This document shows positions 1-7,533 of a stretch of DNA of 64,000 nt, in pieces; the first letter of the stretch is position 1, and each line of letters begins with the position of its first letter. The stretch is from Rummeliibacillus pycnus (GTDB lineage Bacteria > Bacillota > Bacilli > Bacillales_A > Planococcaceae). The notes under the pieces were generated by a model, which was given only the letters and a program-made list of their open reading frames with translations, was not told the origin of the DNA and ran no database searches. The position numbers were made by a program, and so were the translations under genes. The stretch covers positions 3,548,423 to 3,612,422 of the forward strand of contig NZ_KZ614145.1 of NCBI RefSeq assembly GCF_002884495.1, in the 5' to 3' direction.

Positions 1-1
1 T

Positions 2-78
2 GGTCCGGTAGTTCAGCTGGTTAGAATGCCTGCCTGTCACGCAGGAGGTCGCGGGTTCGAGTCCCGTCCGGACCGCCA
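2..78 (+). tRNA. tRNA-Asp (GTC)
   Basis: The acceptor stem GGTCCGG pairs with CCGGACC, the anticodon loop reads CTGTCAC with anticodon GTC, and the T arm is GCGGGTTCGAGTCCCGT. The 3' CCA is encoded. It is the first complete member of an eleven-gene same-strand cluster. Confidence 0.97.
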
Positions 79-109
79 TTTTACTAAAAATAATATTGAT
101 CATTATTAT

Positions 110-185
110 GGGTCGGTAGCTCAGTTGGTAGAGCATTAGATTGAAGCTCTAAGTGTCGGCAGTTCGATTCTGTCCCGACCCACCA
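110..185 (+). tRNA. tRNA-Phe (GAA)
   Basis: The acceptor GGGTCGG pairs with CCGACCC. The anticodon stem TTAGA/TCTAA encloses the loop TTGAAGC, giving anticodon GAA. The 3' CCA is encoded. Confidence 0.97.
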
Positions 186-192
186 TAATAAT

Positions 193-268
<76 letters not shown>

Positions 269-274
269 TATTTC

Positions 275-358
275 GGAGGGGTAGCGAAGAGGCTAAACGC
301 GGCGGACTGTAAATCCGCTCCTTCGGGTTCGGCAGTTCGAATCTGCCCCCCTCCACCA
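275..358 (+). tRNA. tRNA-Tyr (GTA)
   Basis: This is a class II tRNA with a long variable arm around CTCCTTCGGGTTC. The acceptor GGAGGGG pairs with CCCCTCC, the anticodon is GTA within ACTGTAAAT, and the CCA is encoded. Confidence 0.96.
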
Positions 359-375
359 TCTTAAATATATAATAT

Positions 376-449
376 AGGGGCATAGTTTAACGGTAGAATA
401 GAGGTCTCCAAAACCTTTGATGTGGGTTCGATTCCTACTGCCCCTGCCA
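376..449 (+). tRNA. tRNA-Trp (CCA)
   Basis: The acceptor AGGGGCA pairs with TGCCCCT, the anticodon loop CTCCAAA gives anticodon CCA, and the 3' CCA is encoded. Confidence 0.96.
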
Positions 450-479
450 ATTTAAAGTAACATTAAATTTAAATATAAT

Positions 480-556
480 GGCGGCTGTGGTGAAGTGGTT
501 AACACACCGGATTGTGGTTCCGGCATTCGAGGGTTCGATCCCCTTCAGCCGCCCCA
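480..556 (+). tRNA. tRNA-His (GTG), copy 1
   Basis: The acceptor GGCGGCTG has the extra 5' G typical of tRNA-His, and the anticodon loop TTGTGGT gives GTG. The CCA is encoded. A second nearly identical copy follows 112 bp downstream. Confidence 0.96.
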
Positions 557-591
557 TTATTAAATTTAATACAAACGACATTAAATATAAT

Positions 592-668
592 GGCGGCTGT
601 GGTGAAGTGGTTAACACACCGGATTGTGGTTCCGGCATTCGTGGGTTCGATCCCCATCAGCCGCCCCA
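592..668 (+). tRNA. tRNA-His (GTG), copy 2
   Basis: It differs from copy 1 only in the T arm: GAGGG/CCCTT has become GTGGG/CCCAT. The two substitutions compensate each other and keep the stem paired. The spacer before it also resembles the spacer before copy 1, so the 112-bp unit is a tandem duplication. Confidence 0.96.
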
Positions 669-671
669 TAT

Positions 672-743
672 TGGGGTATAGCCAAGCGGTAAGGCAACGG
701 ATTTTGATTCCGTCATGCCCTGGTTCGAATCCAGGTACCCCAG
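672..743 (+). tRNA. tRNA-Gln (TTG)
   Basis: The acceptor TGGGGTA pairs with TACCCCA and the anticodon loop TTTTGAT gives TTG. The 3' CCA is not encoded (the sequence runs CAGTTATTTT), unlike most tRNAs of this cluster, so it would have to be added after transcription. Confidence 0.95.
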
Positions 744-750
744 TTATTTT

Positions 751-825
751 GCGGAAGTAGTTCAGTGGTAGAACATCACCTTGCCAAGGTGGGGGTCGCG
801 GGTTCGAACCCCGTCTTCCGCTCCA
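751..825 (+). tRNA. tRNA-Gly (GCC)
   Basis: The acceptor GCGGAAG pairs with CTTCCGC, the anticodon loop TTGCCAA gives GCC, and the CCA is encoded. Confidence 0.96.
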
Positions 826-841
826 ATTTCAATAATAATAA

Positions 842-916
842 GGCGGCATAGCCAAGTGGTAAGGCACAGGTCTGCAAAACCTTTATTCACCGGTTCAAAT
901 CCGGTTGCCGCCTCCA
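842..916 (+). tRNA. tRNA-Cys (GCA)
   Basis: The acceptor GGCGGCA pairs with TGCCGCC, the anticodon loop CTGCAAA gives GCA, and the CCA is encoded. Confidence 0.96.
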
Positions 917-949
917 TTTAATTTAAAATAATAACTCTGATAATAATAT

Positions 950-1030
950 GCCGGTGTGGCGGAATTGGCAGACGCGCACGACTCAAAATCGTGTTCCTTT
1001 GGAGTGTCGGTTCGACCCCGACCACCGGTA
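950..1030 (+). tRNA. tRNA-Leu (CAA), integration target of both islands
   Basis: This is a class II tRNA: acceptor GCCGGTG, anticodon stem CACGA/TCGTG around CTCAAAA (anticodon CAA), and a long variable arm. Its 3' half, from the anticodon loop to the discriminator base, is duplicated at 15411-15461, and its last bases recur at 30587-30602. It is therefore the attachment site of two stacked elements. The acceptor closes with a G1-U72 pair, and no CCA is encoded (TATCC follows). Confidence 0.95.
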
Positions 1031-1031
1031 T
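981..1031 (+). repeat. attL of element 1 (51-bp direct repeat, tRNA-Leu 3' half)
   Basis: The 51 bp from ACTCAAAATC in the anticodon loop to ACCACCGGTAT are identical to 15411-15461. The repeat starts in the anticodon loop, a common crossover region for tyrosine recombinases that use tRNA genes. The tRNA stays intact on this side. Confidence 0.9.
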
Positions 1032-1040
1032 CCTATAAAC

Positions 1041-1062
1041 CGCATAAAACCAACGTTTATGC
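1041..1062 (+). promoter_or_regulatory. Inverted repeat between attL and the integrase
   Basis: CGCATAAA and TTTATGCG form a hairpin or palindrome just inside the element. No real T-run follows. It could be an integrase or excisionase arm site or an operator; neither can be told from sequence alone. Confidence 0.35.
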
Positions 1063-1136
1063 GTAAAAATAACACTTTTAATCTTAACGATTACTACTAT
1101 TAAGTAGTGTGAACTAAGATTGGAGGTGTTTTTTTT

Positions 1137-2096
1137 ATGCGAAGAAAAAATCTACTTAATGCAAGAGAGCGTGAAAATGCTCGTCCTCAAATAGTTGAAA
1201 CTGGACAACGTACTATAGTTGATTGTTTACGTTTATTCCTCAATGATTCAAAACTTCGAAATGTTAGACCAGCAACCATTCGATATTATGAGCGTGAAAT
1301 TAATTATTTTCATAGAGATATAGAAGTTACATTTGTTGAAGAAGTAACTTTTGATGTGATTAAAGAGGGCATTAAATTAATGCAAAATCACAATTTAAAA
1401 ACTTCTACAATAAACTCACGATTAAGAGCAATTAGAGCATTTTATAATCATTTATTTGATTACAAAGTGATTAAATACAATCCAGTAGAACATTTAAAGT
1501 TGTTGCGAGATCGTGAGCCAATAATTGAAACGTATTCTAATAAGCAAATAAGACAATTACTCGCTGCATGTGATTTAACAACATTTGTAGGGTTACGAGA
1601 TTATACAATTATTTATTTGCTTTTTGATACTGGTGTAAGACTTTCTGAAGTGGCTGGAATTGAAATAGATGATATTCAATTTCCTGAAGGTGTAATAAGA
1701 ATTAGACGTACAAAAAACAACTTTGAACGCTTTGTACCATTACAAAAAACACTTTCTAGACAATTGAAAAGTTATTTAAAAGTACGTGGAATTACTGAAA
1801 GCAATACACTATTCGTTACTTTAGACGGAACGCCTTTAACAAATAGGCAATATCAAAATAGATTCAGTTACTATGGGAATTTAGCAAAGATAACCAATGT
1901 AAGAAATAGCCCACATACTATGCGGCATACATTCGCTAAAAATTATATTCAAAATGGCGGTGGTGCATTTGATTTAATGCGGATCATGGGACATACAAGC
2001 ATGGAAATGACAAAACGCTATGTGAGATTATTTGGTACTGAACTAAATGAAAAACATAGGGAATCTTCACCATTAGAAAACTTATATAAAAAATAA
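1137..2096 (+). CDS. Tyrosine-type site-specific integrase of element 1
   Basis: A 319-residue phage-integrase-family recombinase that should integrate and excise the island at tRNA-Leu. The catalytic set is visible: Arg168 in TGVRLSEVAG, His260-x-x-Arg263-His264 in PHTMRHTFA, His286 in IMGHTS and the nucleophile Tyr295 in TKRYVRL. The N-terminal half is a SAM-like core-binding domain without the longer arm-binding domain seen in the second integrase. GGAGGTG lies 8-9 nt before the ATG. It lies directly beside attL and reads away from the tRNA operon with no clear terminator between them, so tRNA read-through could express it. Confidence 0.93.
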   Translation: MRRKNLLNARERENARPQIVETGQRTIVDCLRLFLNDSKLRNVRPATIRYYEREINYFHRDIEVTFVEEVTFDVIKEGIKLMQNHNLKTSTINSRLRAIRAFYNHLFDYKVIKYNPVEHLKLLRDREPIIETYSNKQIRQLLAACDLTTFVGLRDYTIIYLLFDTGVRLSEVAGIEIDDIQFPEGVIRIRRTKNNFERFVPLQKTLSRQLKSYLKVRGITESNTLFVTLDGTPLTNRQYQNRFSYYGNLAKITNVRNSPHTMRHTFAKNYIQNGGGAFDLMRIMGHTSMEMTKRYVRLFGTELNEKHRESSPLENLYKK

Positions 2097-2129
2097 AAAA
2101 GGACTAACGCGGCAACGTTAATCCTTTAA
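2095..2129 (+). terminator. Terminator after the element 1 integrase
   Basis: AAAGGACTAACG and CGTTAATCCTTT form a long stem around CGGCAA directly after the integrase stop, with A- and T-rich tails on both sides. Confidence 0.75.
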
Positions 2130-2260
2130 TCACTCAAATAGTTACACAAGGAAACTAAAATGAGCTTACACAATACATATATTTTAACGTTTTTAAAGAT
2201 TGTATTCAAGTTTTATATAATAATGCACATTTTAGTGTTCCTGATAAAAGGAGCATAGCC

Positions 2261-3304
2261 ATGAAAACTTTAAATGCTTTTGATGAACATGTTCAATCGT
2301 TTATCAATAATCACAAAAAAGAACGCAATAAAAACTATTCAAATGCACGTATGAAGAACTTTGAACAAGATGTGCAGCAACAAGGATACATATTCAATCA
2401 ATTATTTCCTTCAAAACAATTCAATGTATTAACTCAATTGCTAATTAAACTAGCACAAACAGGTATTACAAAGATTAAAGCTGAAACACTAGCAAAAGAT
2501 AGTGAATGTGGTATCACAACGGTATTTAAGACCGTTAAGAGTATTAAACAAGTGAATCAAATAGTTGTTGCTCGTTTAAAAAGTCGTGGTAAAAACAATG
2601 GTCACTATATTTTCGTTGATAAATTACATGCTAATTTTAAAGCGATAATGAAAGAAGTATTTTTCCTTAATGATGATGAAATTGAAGAACTAAATATAGC
2701 ACAAAATGAAGTTCAAAATGTAGGACTGGAAAGTGTTGCAAACGTTGATATATCAAGACTGAAGGAGGAAAAAGAAGGCTCTAAGGTATTTAAGGGGTTT
2801 AAGGTTTTTAAAAATCATTCTTCAAATGATTTATGTACGTATAGTGACGTTAATCTAAAAAATTCGATTGAAGGATTATTAAGCAAACATCAAAAGCCAC
2901 AAACAATGCTACATGAACTATATGTAATCGCTAAAGGTATTAAGAACAAATTCAAAAATAGCTTACAAGAATCATTGTTTAATAGCTTGATAGTAAAAGC
3001 TATGAAAACATTATTTAATGCCCGATATAACAATGCCTATGCCTTCTTTAGCGGTACTTTAACAAAGATGATTAATAACACCATTAAGCCTATAGAAAGC
3101 GATACAAAGCCAGTAAATGATGAATTTGAAGCATCGGAAGCAACTAATGTTTTTGAGCAACAAGATAAATTAAATAAAGCCAAAATTGCTAATAGCAAAC
3201 AGCAAAATATTCCTGATTGGTTCAAGAAAGATACTTCAAAAATACAATCAACAATGGACTATGAAGCTAAACAACGTGAAATCATGGCTAAACTATGTTT
3301 GTAA
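2261..3304 (+). CDS. Putative replication initiator / replisome-organiser-like protein
   Basis: A 347-residue protein. Residues 50-110 look like a winged helix-turn-helix (LTQLLIKLAQTG..KAETLAKDSECGITTVFKTVKSIKQ). A charged linker and a helical C-terminal region ending in IPDWFKKDTSK follow. This layout, HTH in front and a short conserved WF motif near the end, recalls Bacillus phage and plasmid replisome organisers. AAAGGAG precedes the ATG. It follows the integrase and would plausibly start island replication together with the helicase at 8274. The functional call is inference; an HTH regulator is the main alternative. Confidence 0.5.
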   Translation: MKTLNAFDEHVQSFINNHKKERNKNYSNARMKNFEQDVQQQGYIFNQLFPSKQFNVLTQLLIKLAQTGITKIKAETLAKDSECGITTVFKTVKSIKQVNQIVVARLKSRGKNNGHYIFVDKLHANFKAIMKEVFFLNDDEIEELNIAQNEVQNVGLESVANVDISRLKEEKEGSKVFKGFKVFKNHSSNDLCTYSDVNLKNSIEGLLSKHQKPQTMLHELYVIAKGIKNKFKNSLQESLFNSLIVKAMKTLFNARYNNAYAFFSGTLTKMINNTIKPIESDTKPVNDEFEASEATNVFEQQDKLNKAKIANSKQQNIPDWFKKDTSKIQSTMDYEAKQREIMAKLCL

Positions 3305-3404
3305 ATAATGTACTAATATATTTGGGTTAAAACGTTTTTACTTGAAAAGTAAGTAAAAGGAATTGATAATTACTAGTAAAATAGTTGCTAAAGGAGTGTT
3401 GGAG

Positions 3405-4157
3405 ATGATTAGGAATAATGATTTATACGAAGAATTATGGCAATTGGTATTTAGAAAAGAGAGAGAATTGGATAGCCGATATAATTGTTATTCACTATTA
3501 ACAAATTCTACTTCTATTGCTTCGGATAGATATGAAAATATGGACGGTAACATACAAATTAATACTATGGGAGGTGTTCCGAACGAATTTAGAAATTCTG
3601 TAGAAATGATTACTCTACTAAACAAAGAACAAATATTGAATTTCTATAAAAATGAAGCAATAACTGTAATCTCTAGTGATTATTTTGTAAAAACAATCAG
3701 CTTAATTGATGCTCTACTAGAAGATATCTATGAAGTATTTTTAAGGTATACGACTGATTTAAATGAAGGAGAAATTTCAAAGAAAATTAATTTTGGTCAA
3801 GGTGGATTACCAGAAGTATTATTAGATTACTTTGAAGACTATGAACAACATAAGTCACAACAAAATACAAATTTAAAAGATTATTTATTACAGTATAGTT
3901 TTTACAGACAGTATAGACACGCCATTGTACATACTGAAAATATTATTGAAGGCAGAAATGAAAGGAAATTAAAGACTATCATAGATGAAATTAATGAAAG
4001 AATGGATAGAATTATTTATGATATGAATAGCTTACCCTATGTTACTGAAAGTAGAAAAGTAACTCCTGATATTACATTAATTATGCATATGGAAATGTTT
4101 AGAAAACAACTTACAAGTGGATTGCAAGTAGAAATAGCAGAATTAAAAGAAGAATAA
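3405..4157 (+). CDS. HEPN-like protein, candidate abortive-infection RNase
   Basis: A 250-residue mostly helical protein that I do not recognise as a named family. The internal stretch YRQYRHAIVHTEN contains R-H-x-x-x-H, matching the R-x4-6-H active-site motif of HEPN ribonucleases, embedded in helices as expected. The start is ATG 3405, because AAAGGAG lies 8 nt upstream; the frame is open from a TTG at 3363. It stands alone with its own terminator (4173-4200) at the head of the cargo block. Defence by RNA cleavage is inference from the motif and the location. Confidence 0.5.
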   Translation: MIRNNDLYEELWQLVFRKERELDSRYNCYSLLTNSTSIASDRYENMDGNIQINTMGGVPNEFRNSVEMITLLNKEQILNFYKNEAITVISSDYFVKTISLIDALLEDIYEVFLRYTTDLNEGEISKKINFGQGGLPEVLLDYFEDYEQHKSQQNTNLKDYLLQYSFYRQYRHAIVHTENIIEGRNERKLKTIIDEINERMDRIIYDMNSLPYVTESRKVTPDITLIMHMEMFRKQLTSGLQVEIAELKEE

Positions 4158-4172
4158 TATTGAATAATGAGT

Positions 4173-4200
4173 AAAACCGCCCTTATTGGCGGTCTTTTTA
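4173..4200 (+). terminator. Terminator after the HEPN-like gene
   Basis: ACCGCCC-TTATT-GGCGGT followed by CTTTTTA, 16 bp after the stop codon. Confidence 0.85.
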
Positions 4201-4227
4201 TGCACAATAATTCATTATTTGTTTGGC

Positions 4228-4274
4228 GGCTCAAAAATGAGCCACGAAAAAAGCAACCTAAAATTAGGTTGCTT
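4228..4274 (-). terminator. Double hairpin terminating the minus-strand gene 4275-5030
   Basis: Two adjacent hairpins: GGCTCAAAAATGAGCC (4228-4243) and AAGCAACCTAAAATTAGGTTGCTT (4249-4272), joined by ACGAAAA, which is a T-run on the minus strand. The first hairpin with its flank recurs at 5150-5164. Confidence 0.7.
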
Positions 4275-5030
4275 TTATTCTTGTTTTTTTAATTTCATAC
4301 CGTATTTTGAAAAAAAGTCTTTTATATCAAAAACAGTAGTTATATCAGAAATATCACCTATATTAAAAGTAATTGGTTCTGTAGTTCGTTCACTTTTTAA
4401 TGCGATTCTATGCTCATTTTGGGATTCAAAATATTTATCTTTTATAAAACACATATTAGGATTATGAATATCTGTATACTGTTTTAATCTATCTTTCTGA
4501 TTTATTCCGTAATCAAAATACTTAATAATATCGGCTTTTACACCAATATTTTTTTTCTTACATACATCTATAAACCTTTGAATAAATTTAACATCAATTA
4601 GAACAGCCGTATTATCAAAGTCTTGAATTAATTTTTCAACGTCTTTTTCATCTAATTGAGGTTTTACATAATAATAGTCATTATCTTCATTAATGATTTC
4701 TAAAATTTTATCATTTATTGCAAATGAACAAAAAACAGGGGTTTTTGTTAAATCATTAGATGTTAAAGTAAATCTGCTAGAATTACCAGTAAAAAATAGG
4801 TTATCAGTTCCTTCCTCATACAATTCAAATGATTCTGCTTTAATTACGGCTGCACCCTCTAATTTATCTCCCATACCACGTATCATTGATTTTTTTTCCA
4901 TTTTAATATAAGTGTTTAAATCACTCATACGAATGTTACCTTCTCTAAATCTATCAACAAATTCAGGCTTCATAAATTTAACTAATCCAAATAAATAACC
5001 ATTAAAAATTTTCTTTTCCGCTAATTTCAT
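4275..5030 (-). CDS. Unrecognised cargo protein of element 1
   Basis: A 251-residue soluble protein. The N-terminal part has a patterned stretch (FVDRFREGNIRMSDLNTYI, then RGMGDKLEGA), and near the C-terminus KYFESQNEHRIAL precedes a short beta-rich end. This arrangement is reminiscent of DUF2971-like proteins, whose biochemical function I cannot state; the link is weak. The start ATG at 5030 has AAGGAGGTG at good spacing; the GTG at 5039 would overlap that site. It has its own terminator and lies among likely defence cargo. Confidence 0.55.
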   Translation of the reverse strand: MKLAEKKIFNGYLFGLVKFMKPEFVDRFREGNIRMSDLNTYIKMEKKSMIRGMGDKLEGAAVIKAESFELYEEGTDNLFFTGNSSRFTLTSNDLTKTPVFCSFAINDKILEIINEDNDYYYVKPQLDEKDVEKLIQDFDNTAVLIDVKFIQRFIDVCKKKNIGVKADIIKYFDYGINQKDRLKQYTDIHNPNMCFIKDKYFESQNEHRIALKSERTTEPITFNIGDISDITTVFDIKDFFSKYGMKLKKQE

Positions 5031-5149
5031 TTTAAGCACCTCCTTGATAAATATAACAATAGTTCAATACTAGGGTATATTATATATTCGCTGAATTCAA
5101 AATCAAATGGCGAATCCTAAAACTACAATTTTAATGATGGAAATTTGGT

Positions 5150-5221
5150 GGCTCAAATTGAGCCACGAAATAATGACGGCTGAAAAGTCAGCCATGAAAA
5201 AACAGCCTAGTAATTAGGCTG
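5150..5221 (-). terminator. Three consecutive hairpins at the end of the 5214-5774 gene
   Basis: GGCTCAAATTGAGCC (5150-5164), GGCTGAAAAGTCAGCC (5178-5193) and CAGCCTAGTAATTAGGCTG (5203-5221). The last includes the stop codon of the gene and is followed on the minus strand by a T-run. The first and its flank ACGAAA repeat the motif at 4228-4250. Confidence 0.65.
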
Positions 5222-5774
5222 CATGAGTAGAACTTTGAGGATCATAAACTAAATTCATAATTTCATTGATTACATCACCAATGTTGAAGTTATTGCAATC
5301 AGGATTATAACGAATAAATTTACAGTGTAAGACATTTTCTATTTCTTTTTGTCGTTTGTATTCATAGAATTCATTTCTATTAGCATGATTTAATTCATCA
5401 CATTCTATTGCTATTCGTTCATTAGGAAAATACAAGTCAATCCGATAATTAAAAACTGCATATTCCTTAATGCAATTTAAGCTAGCAAAAGCATGTTTAA
5501 TGACGTTTAATGTTTCTTGTTCTTTAGTTGGGATTAAGACATTTTTAATATCAATGCCTATTTTATTAGCAAGCTCTTCAGGAATAAAATTTTTTGTAGT
5601 TTGGCAAAGTTTTAAAACTTCTTCTTTTGTTAGTAAAGTATCTTTATCTATATCATTTCTATTTAGATATTTATTTAGTCTTTCCCAACGTACATATAAT
5701 TTATTTTTTTCCTTTTTAGTAATCCCTAATTGCTCAGCAATTTCTTTTGCGTTGTACAGTTTTTCTTCATTCAT
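5214..5774 (-). CDS. PD-(D/E)XK-like protein with an N-terminal HTH-like region
   Basis: A 186-residue protein. Residues 5-60 look like a MerR-type or DNA-binding module (YNAKEIAEQLGITKKEKNKLYVRW). Residues 105-155 contain YRIDLYFPNERIAIECDE...RQKEIE, with Asp113 and Glu124-x-Asp126 placed as in PD-(D/E)XK-like (DUF559/MSV199-associated) domains. Such C-terminal domains occur in phage antirepressor-like proteins and Vsr/DUF559-type nucleases. The usual Lys of the motif is replaced by Asp126, so activity is uncertain. It is an independent minus-strand unit with its own terminator. DNA-binding regulator or nuclease are both possible. Confidence 0.55.
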   Translation of the reverse strand: MNEEKLYNAKEIAEQLGITKKEKNKLYVRWERLNKYLNRNDIDKDTLLTKEEVLKLCQTTKNFIPEELANKIGIDIKNVLIPTKEQETLNVIKHAFASLNCIKEYAVFNYRIDLYFPNERIAIECDELNHANRNEFYEYKRQKEIENVLHCKFIRYNPDCNNFNIGDVINEIMNLVYDPQSSTHAA

Positions 5775-5869
5775 AAAAATATATCTTCTTTCATAATTTT
5801 TTTGAAAATATTTTCATGATAGTTATATGGAATGTGCAGAAAGTGTAAAAAGATTTTAAAAAAATAAAA

Positions 5870-5893
5870 AAACAGTCTTGTTATAGACTGTTT
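5870..5893 (-). terminator. Terminator of the TPR-like gene
   Basis: AAACAGTCT-TGTTA-AGACTGTTT type hairpin that contains the TAA stop of the 5881-6492 gene in its loop, followed on the minus strand by TTTTTTTATTT. Confidence 0.75.
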
Positions 5894-6492
5894 GCTTTTT
5901 CTAATTTCTTTTGTAATTTACTTAAACGACTTTCATAGCTACCTTTTGTACCGTCTATTTGGTTATATTTCATAGCTAATTCACAAACTTCAATAGCTTC
6001 ATTATATCTTTCTTGTTTTTCATATAAAATTGCTAACCGTTTAAAGGAATATACAGTTGCACCTTTAAAAATTTTATCATTAATATATTTATCAATTTCA
6101 GCAATATCTTTTTTACAATATTCTTCGCATTTATCAAATTGTTTTAACTGATAATATTTTTCTGCCAAATCTTGTTTTATAAGATGTTGTGCTACATAGT
6201 CATTATCAGAATGGTTCATGCTTTCTTCATACAATTTAATGCTTAATTCTTTCGATACAGCTTTTCCAATGACGAGAAAAAAATCACTTATTGATCTATC
6301 CCATTTAGCATTTCCTTGATCCAAATCTTTTTTTGTATATGGGTTATACCCCAAAACAAATTTTGGTTCTAATACATTCTTCATCATTTCTTTTTCTTCA
6401 ACAGATAATGGATTATAAAAGCTTTCCAATTGCAAATCTTTTATAATCCCACCCACCTTATTATTTTTACTGAACATACTAAAAATGCCCAT
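5881..6492 (-). CDS. TPR-repeat-like protein
   Basis: A 203-residue protein. From about residue 95 to the end it has tetratricopeptide-like helical pairs (AEKYYQLKQFDKCEEYCKKDI and LAILYEKQERYNEAIEVCELAMKY), with the small and aromatic residue spacing of TPRs. The first 90 residues (MGIFSMFSKNN...) have no recognisable domain. GGGAGG precedes the ATG. TPR proteins usually mediate protein contacts; a partner cannot be named. It is a single-gene unit with its own terminator in the element 1 cargo block. Confidence 0.6.
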   Translation of the reverse strand: MGIFSMFSKNNKVGGIIKDLQLESFYNPLSVEEKEMMKNVLEPKFVLGYNPYTKKDLDQGNAKWDRSISDFFLVIGKAVSKELSIKLYEESMNHSDNDYVAQHLIKQDLAEKYYQLKQFDKCEEYCKKDIAEIDKYINDKIFKGATVYSFKRLAILYEKQERYNEAIEVCELAMKYNQIDGTKGSYESRLSKLQKKLEKANSL

Positions 6493-6598
6493 ATATTAAA
6501 CCTCCCTTGAAACAGAATATATAATTATTTTAACGTAAAACTGCCATTTTTATCTAAAAAGTCACCCTTTAGGTAATGTTTTTTATTAGAAATAAAAA

Positions 6599-6620
6599 AA
6601 CACTCAAATTAATGAGTGTT
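6599..6620 (-). terminator. Terminator of the 6649-7092 gene
   Basis: AACACTCAAATTAATGAGTGTT hairpin with TTTTTTTATTT following on the minus strand. Confidence 0.75.
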
Positions 6621-6648
6621 CAAGATATAAAAATTTAAGTTTTGTTGA

Positions 6649-7092
6649 TTAGAAATCAATTAGAATTGCATCATCAATAACATCATCATCTATTTGACTT
6701 TCAATATATTCTTTTGTAACTAAATTTTGCATTGAAACAATCATATCTAAACGCTTAAATGTTTGTAGGAACTCTTTAAAATAAGGGAAACAGTCATCAA
6801 AAGCTGGTAATATATTTGAAGCAATCAAAGCTTCATATGTGAAACTGTATGATAATCTTGTACCATACTCGACTTCGTTGCCACATTCATATATAACGGG
6901 AATTACATCTTTTAAAACACAATCCTTATACATAGGAATTTCTTTTAATAATTTTTCTAATTTTTGTGGAATTTCCTCACTCAAAAATGCAAGTGTATCA
7001 TCATTATTCATCATAATATCGCTTGAAAATACCTTTCCATCCTTAATAAAAAATCTTTCGTCATTTAAAAAATTGTGTTCTACATTTGCCAT
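6649..7092 (-). CDS. Hypothetical acidic cargo protein
   Basis: A 147-residue acidic protein (MANVEHNFLNDERFFIKDGK...) ending in SQIDDDVIDDAILIDF. I do not recognise a family. The start at 7092 is chosen because AAAGGAG lies about 10 nt upstream; the frame is open further to 7134 but without a ribosome site. It is an independent minus-strand unit. Confidence 0.5.
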   Translation of the reverse strand: MANVEHNFLNDERFFIKDGKVFSSDIMMNNDDTLAFLSEEIPQKLEKLLKEIPMYKDCVLKDVIPVIYECGNEVEYGTRLSYSFTYEALIASNILPAFDDCFPYFKEFLQTFKRLDMIVSMQNLVTKEYIESQIDDDVIDDAILIDF

Positions 7093-7229
7093 AATAAAAA
7101 ATCTCCTTTTATCTTGCTTTTTTGATTTACACATAGGTTATATGGTAAAAAACAAAAATGTAAAAGGAAATTAGAAAAAATTTTTAAGAAAATAAAAAAG
7201 GCAGCTATATAATAGCCACCACTTAGGAA

Positions 7230-7400
7230 TTACATATTATCTTTTAAATATTGTTCTTCTAATTTTTTGTCAAATTCTGAACGTCTATCAATAGCAAAAT
7301 ATTCAATTGATAATCTATTCAGGATTATGCCCCTCAAATCAAGTTCTAATTTGTTAATTTCTTTTCTAATTTCTTCAAACTTTTCATCAATTTTATTCAT
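7230..7400 (-). CDS. Small hypothetical protein, coiled-coil-like
   Basis: A 56-residue reading frame starting MNKIDEKFEEIRKEINKLEL and ending EEQYLKDNM. Charged heptad-like spacing suggests a short helix or coiled coil. AAAGGA precedes the ATG by about 10 nt, and a weak hairpin (7199-7220) with a T-run on the minus strand follows the stop. No family recognised. It fits the series of short minus-strand units here. Confidence 0.5.
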   Translation of the reverse strand: MNKIDEKFEEIRKEINKLELDLRGIILNRLSIEYFAIDRRSEFDKKLEEQYLKDNM

Positions 7401-7533
7401 TGTGCTTCAATCCTTTTTAATTTATTCAGGCGTAATTAAACGCTCTGTACTAATGAAGCCAATCTATATATTCATAAAAAGGATTATCAATGATATATCT
7501 ATTATAGCATGAAATTTATAGTCGGAAATATTA

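Noticed and set aside
435-760. Three open frames of 67-82 codons over the tRNA cluster
   Set aside because: They run through tRNA-His, tRNA-Gln and spacers on both strands; the sequence is explained by the tRNAs.
4186-4467. 93-codon + strand frame
   Set aside because: It is the shadow of the minus-strand gene 4275-5030 and begins inside a terminator.
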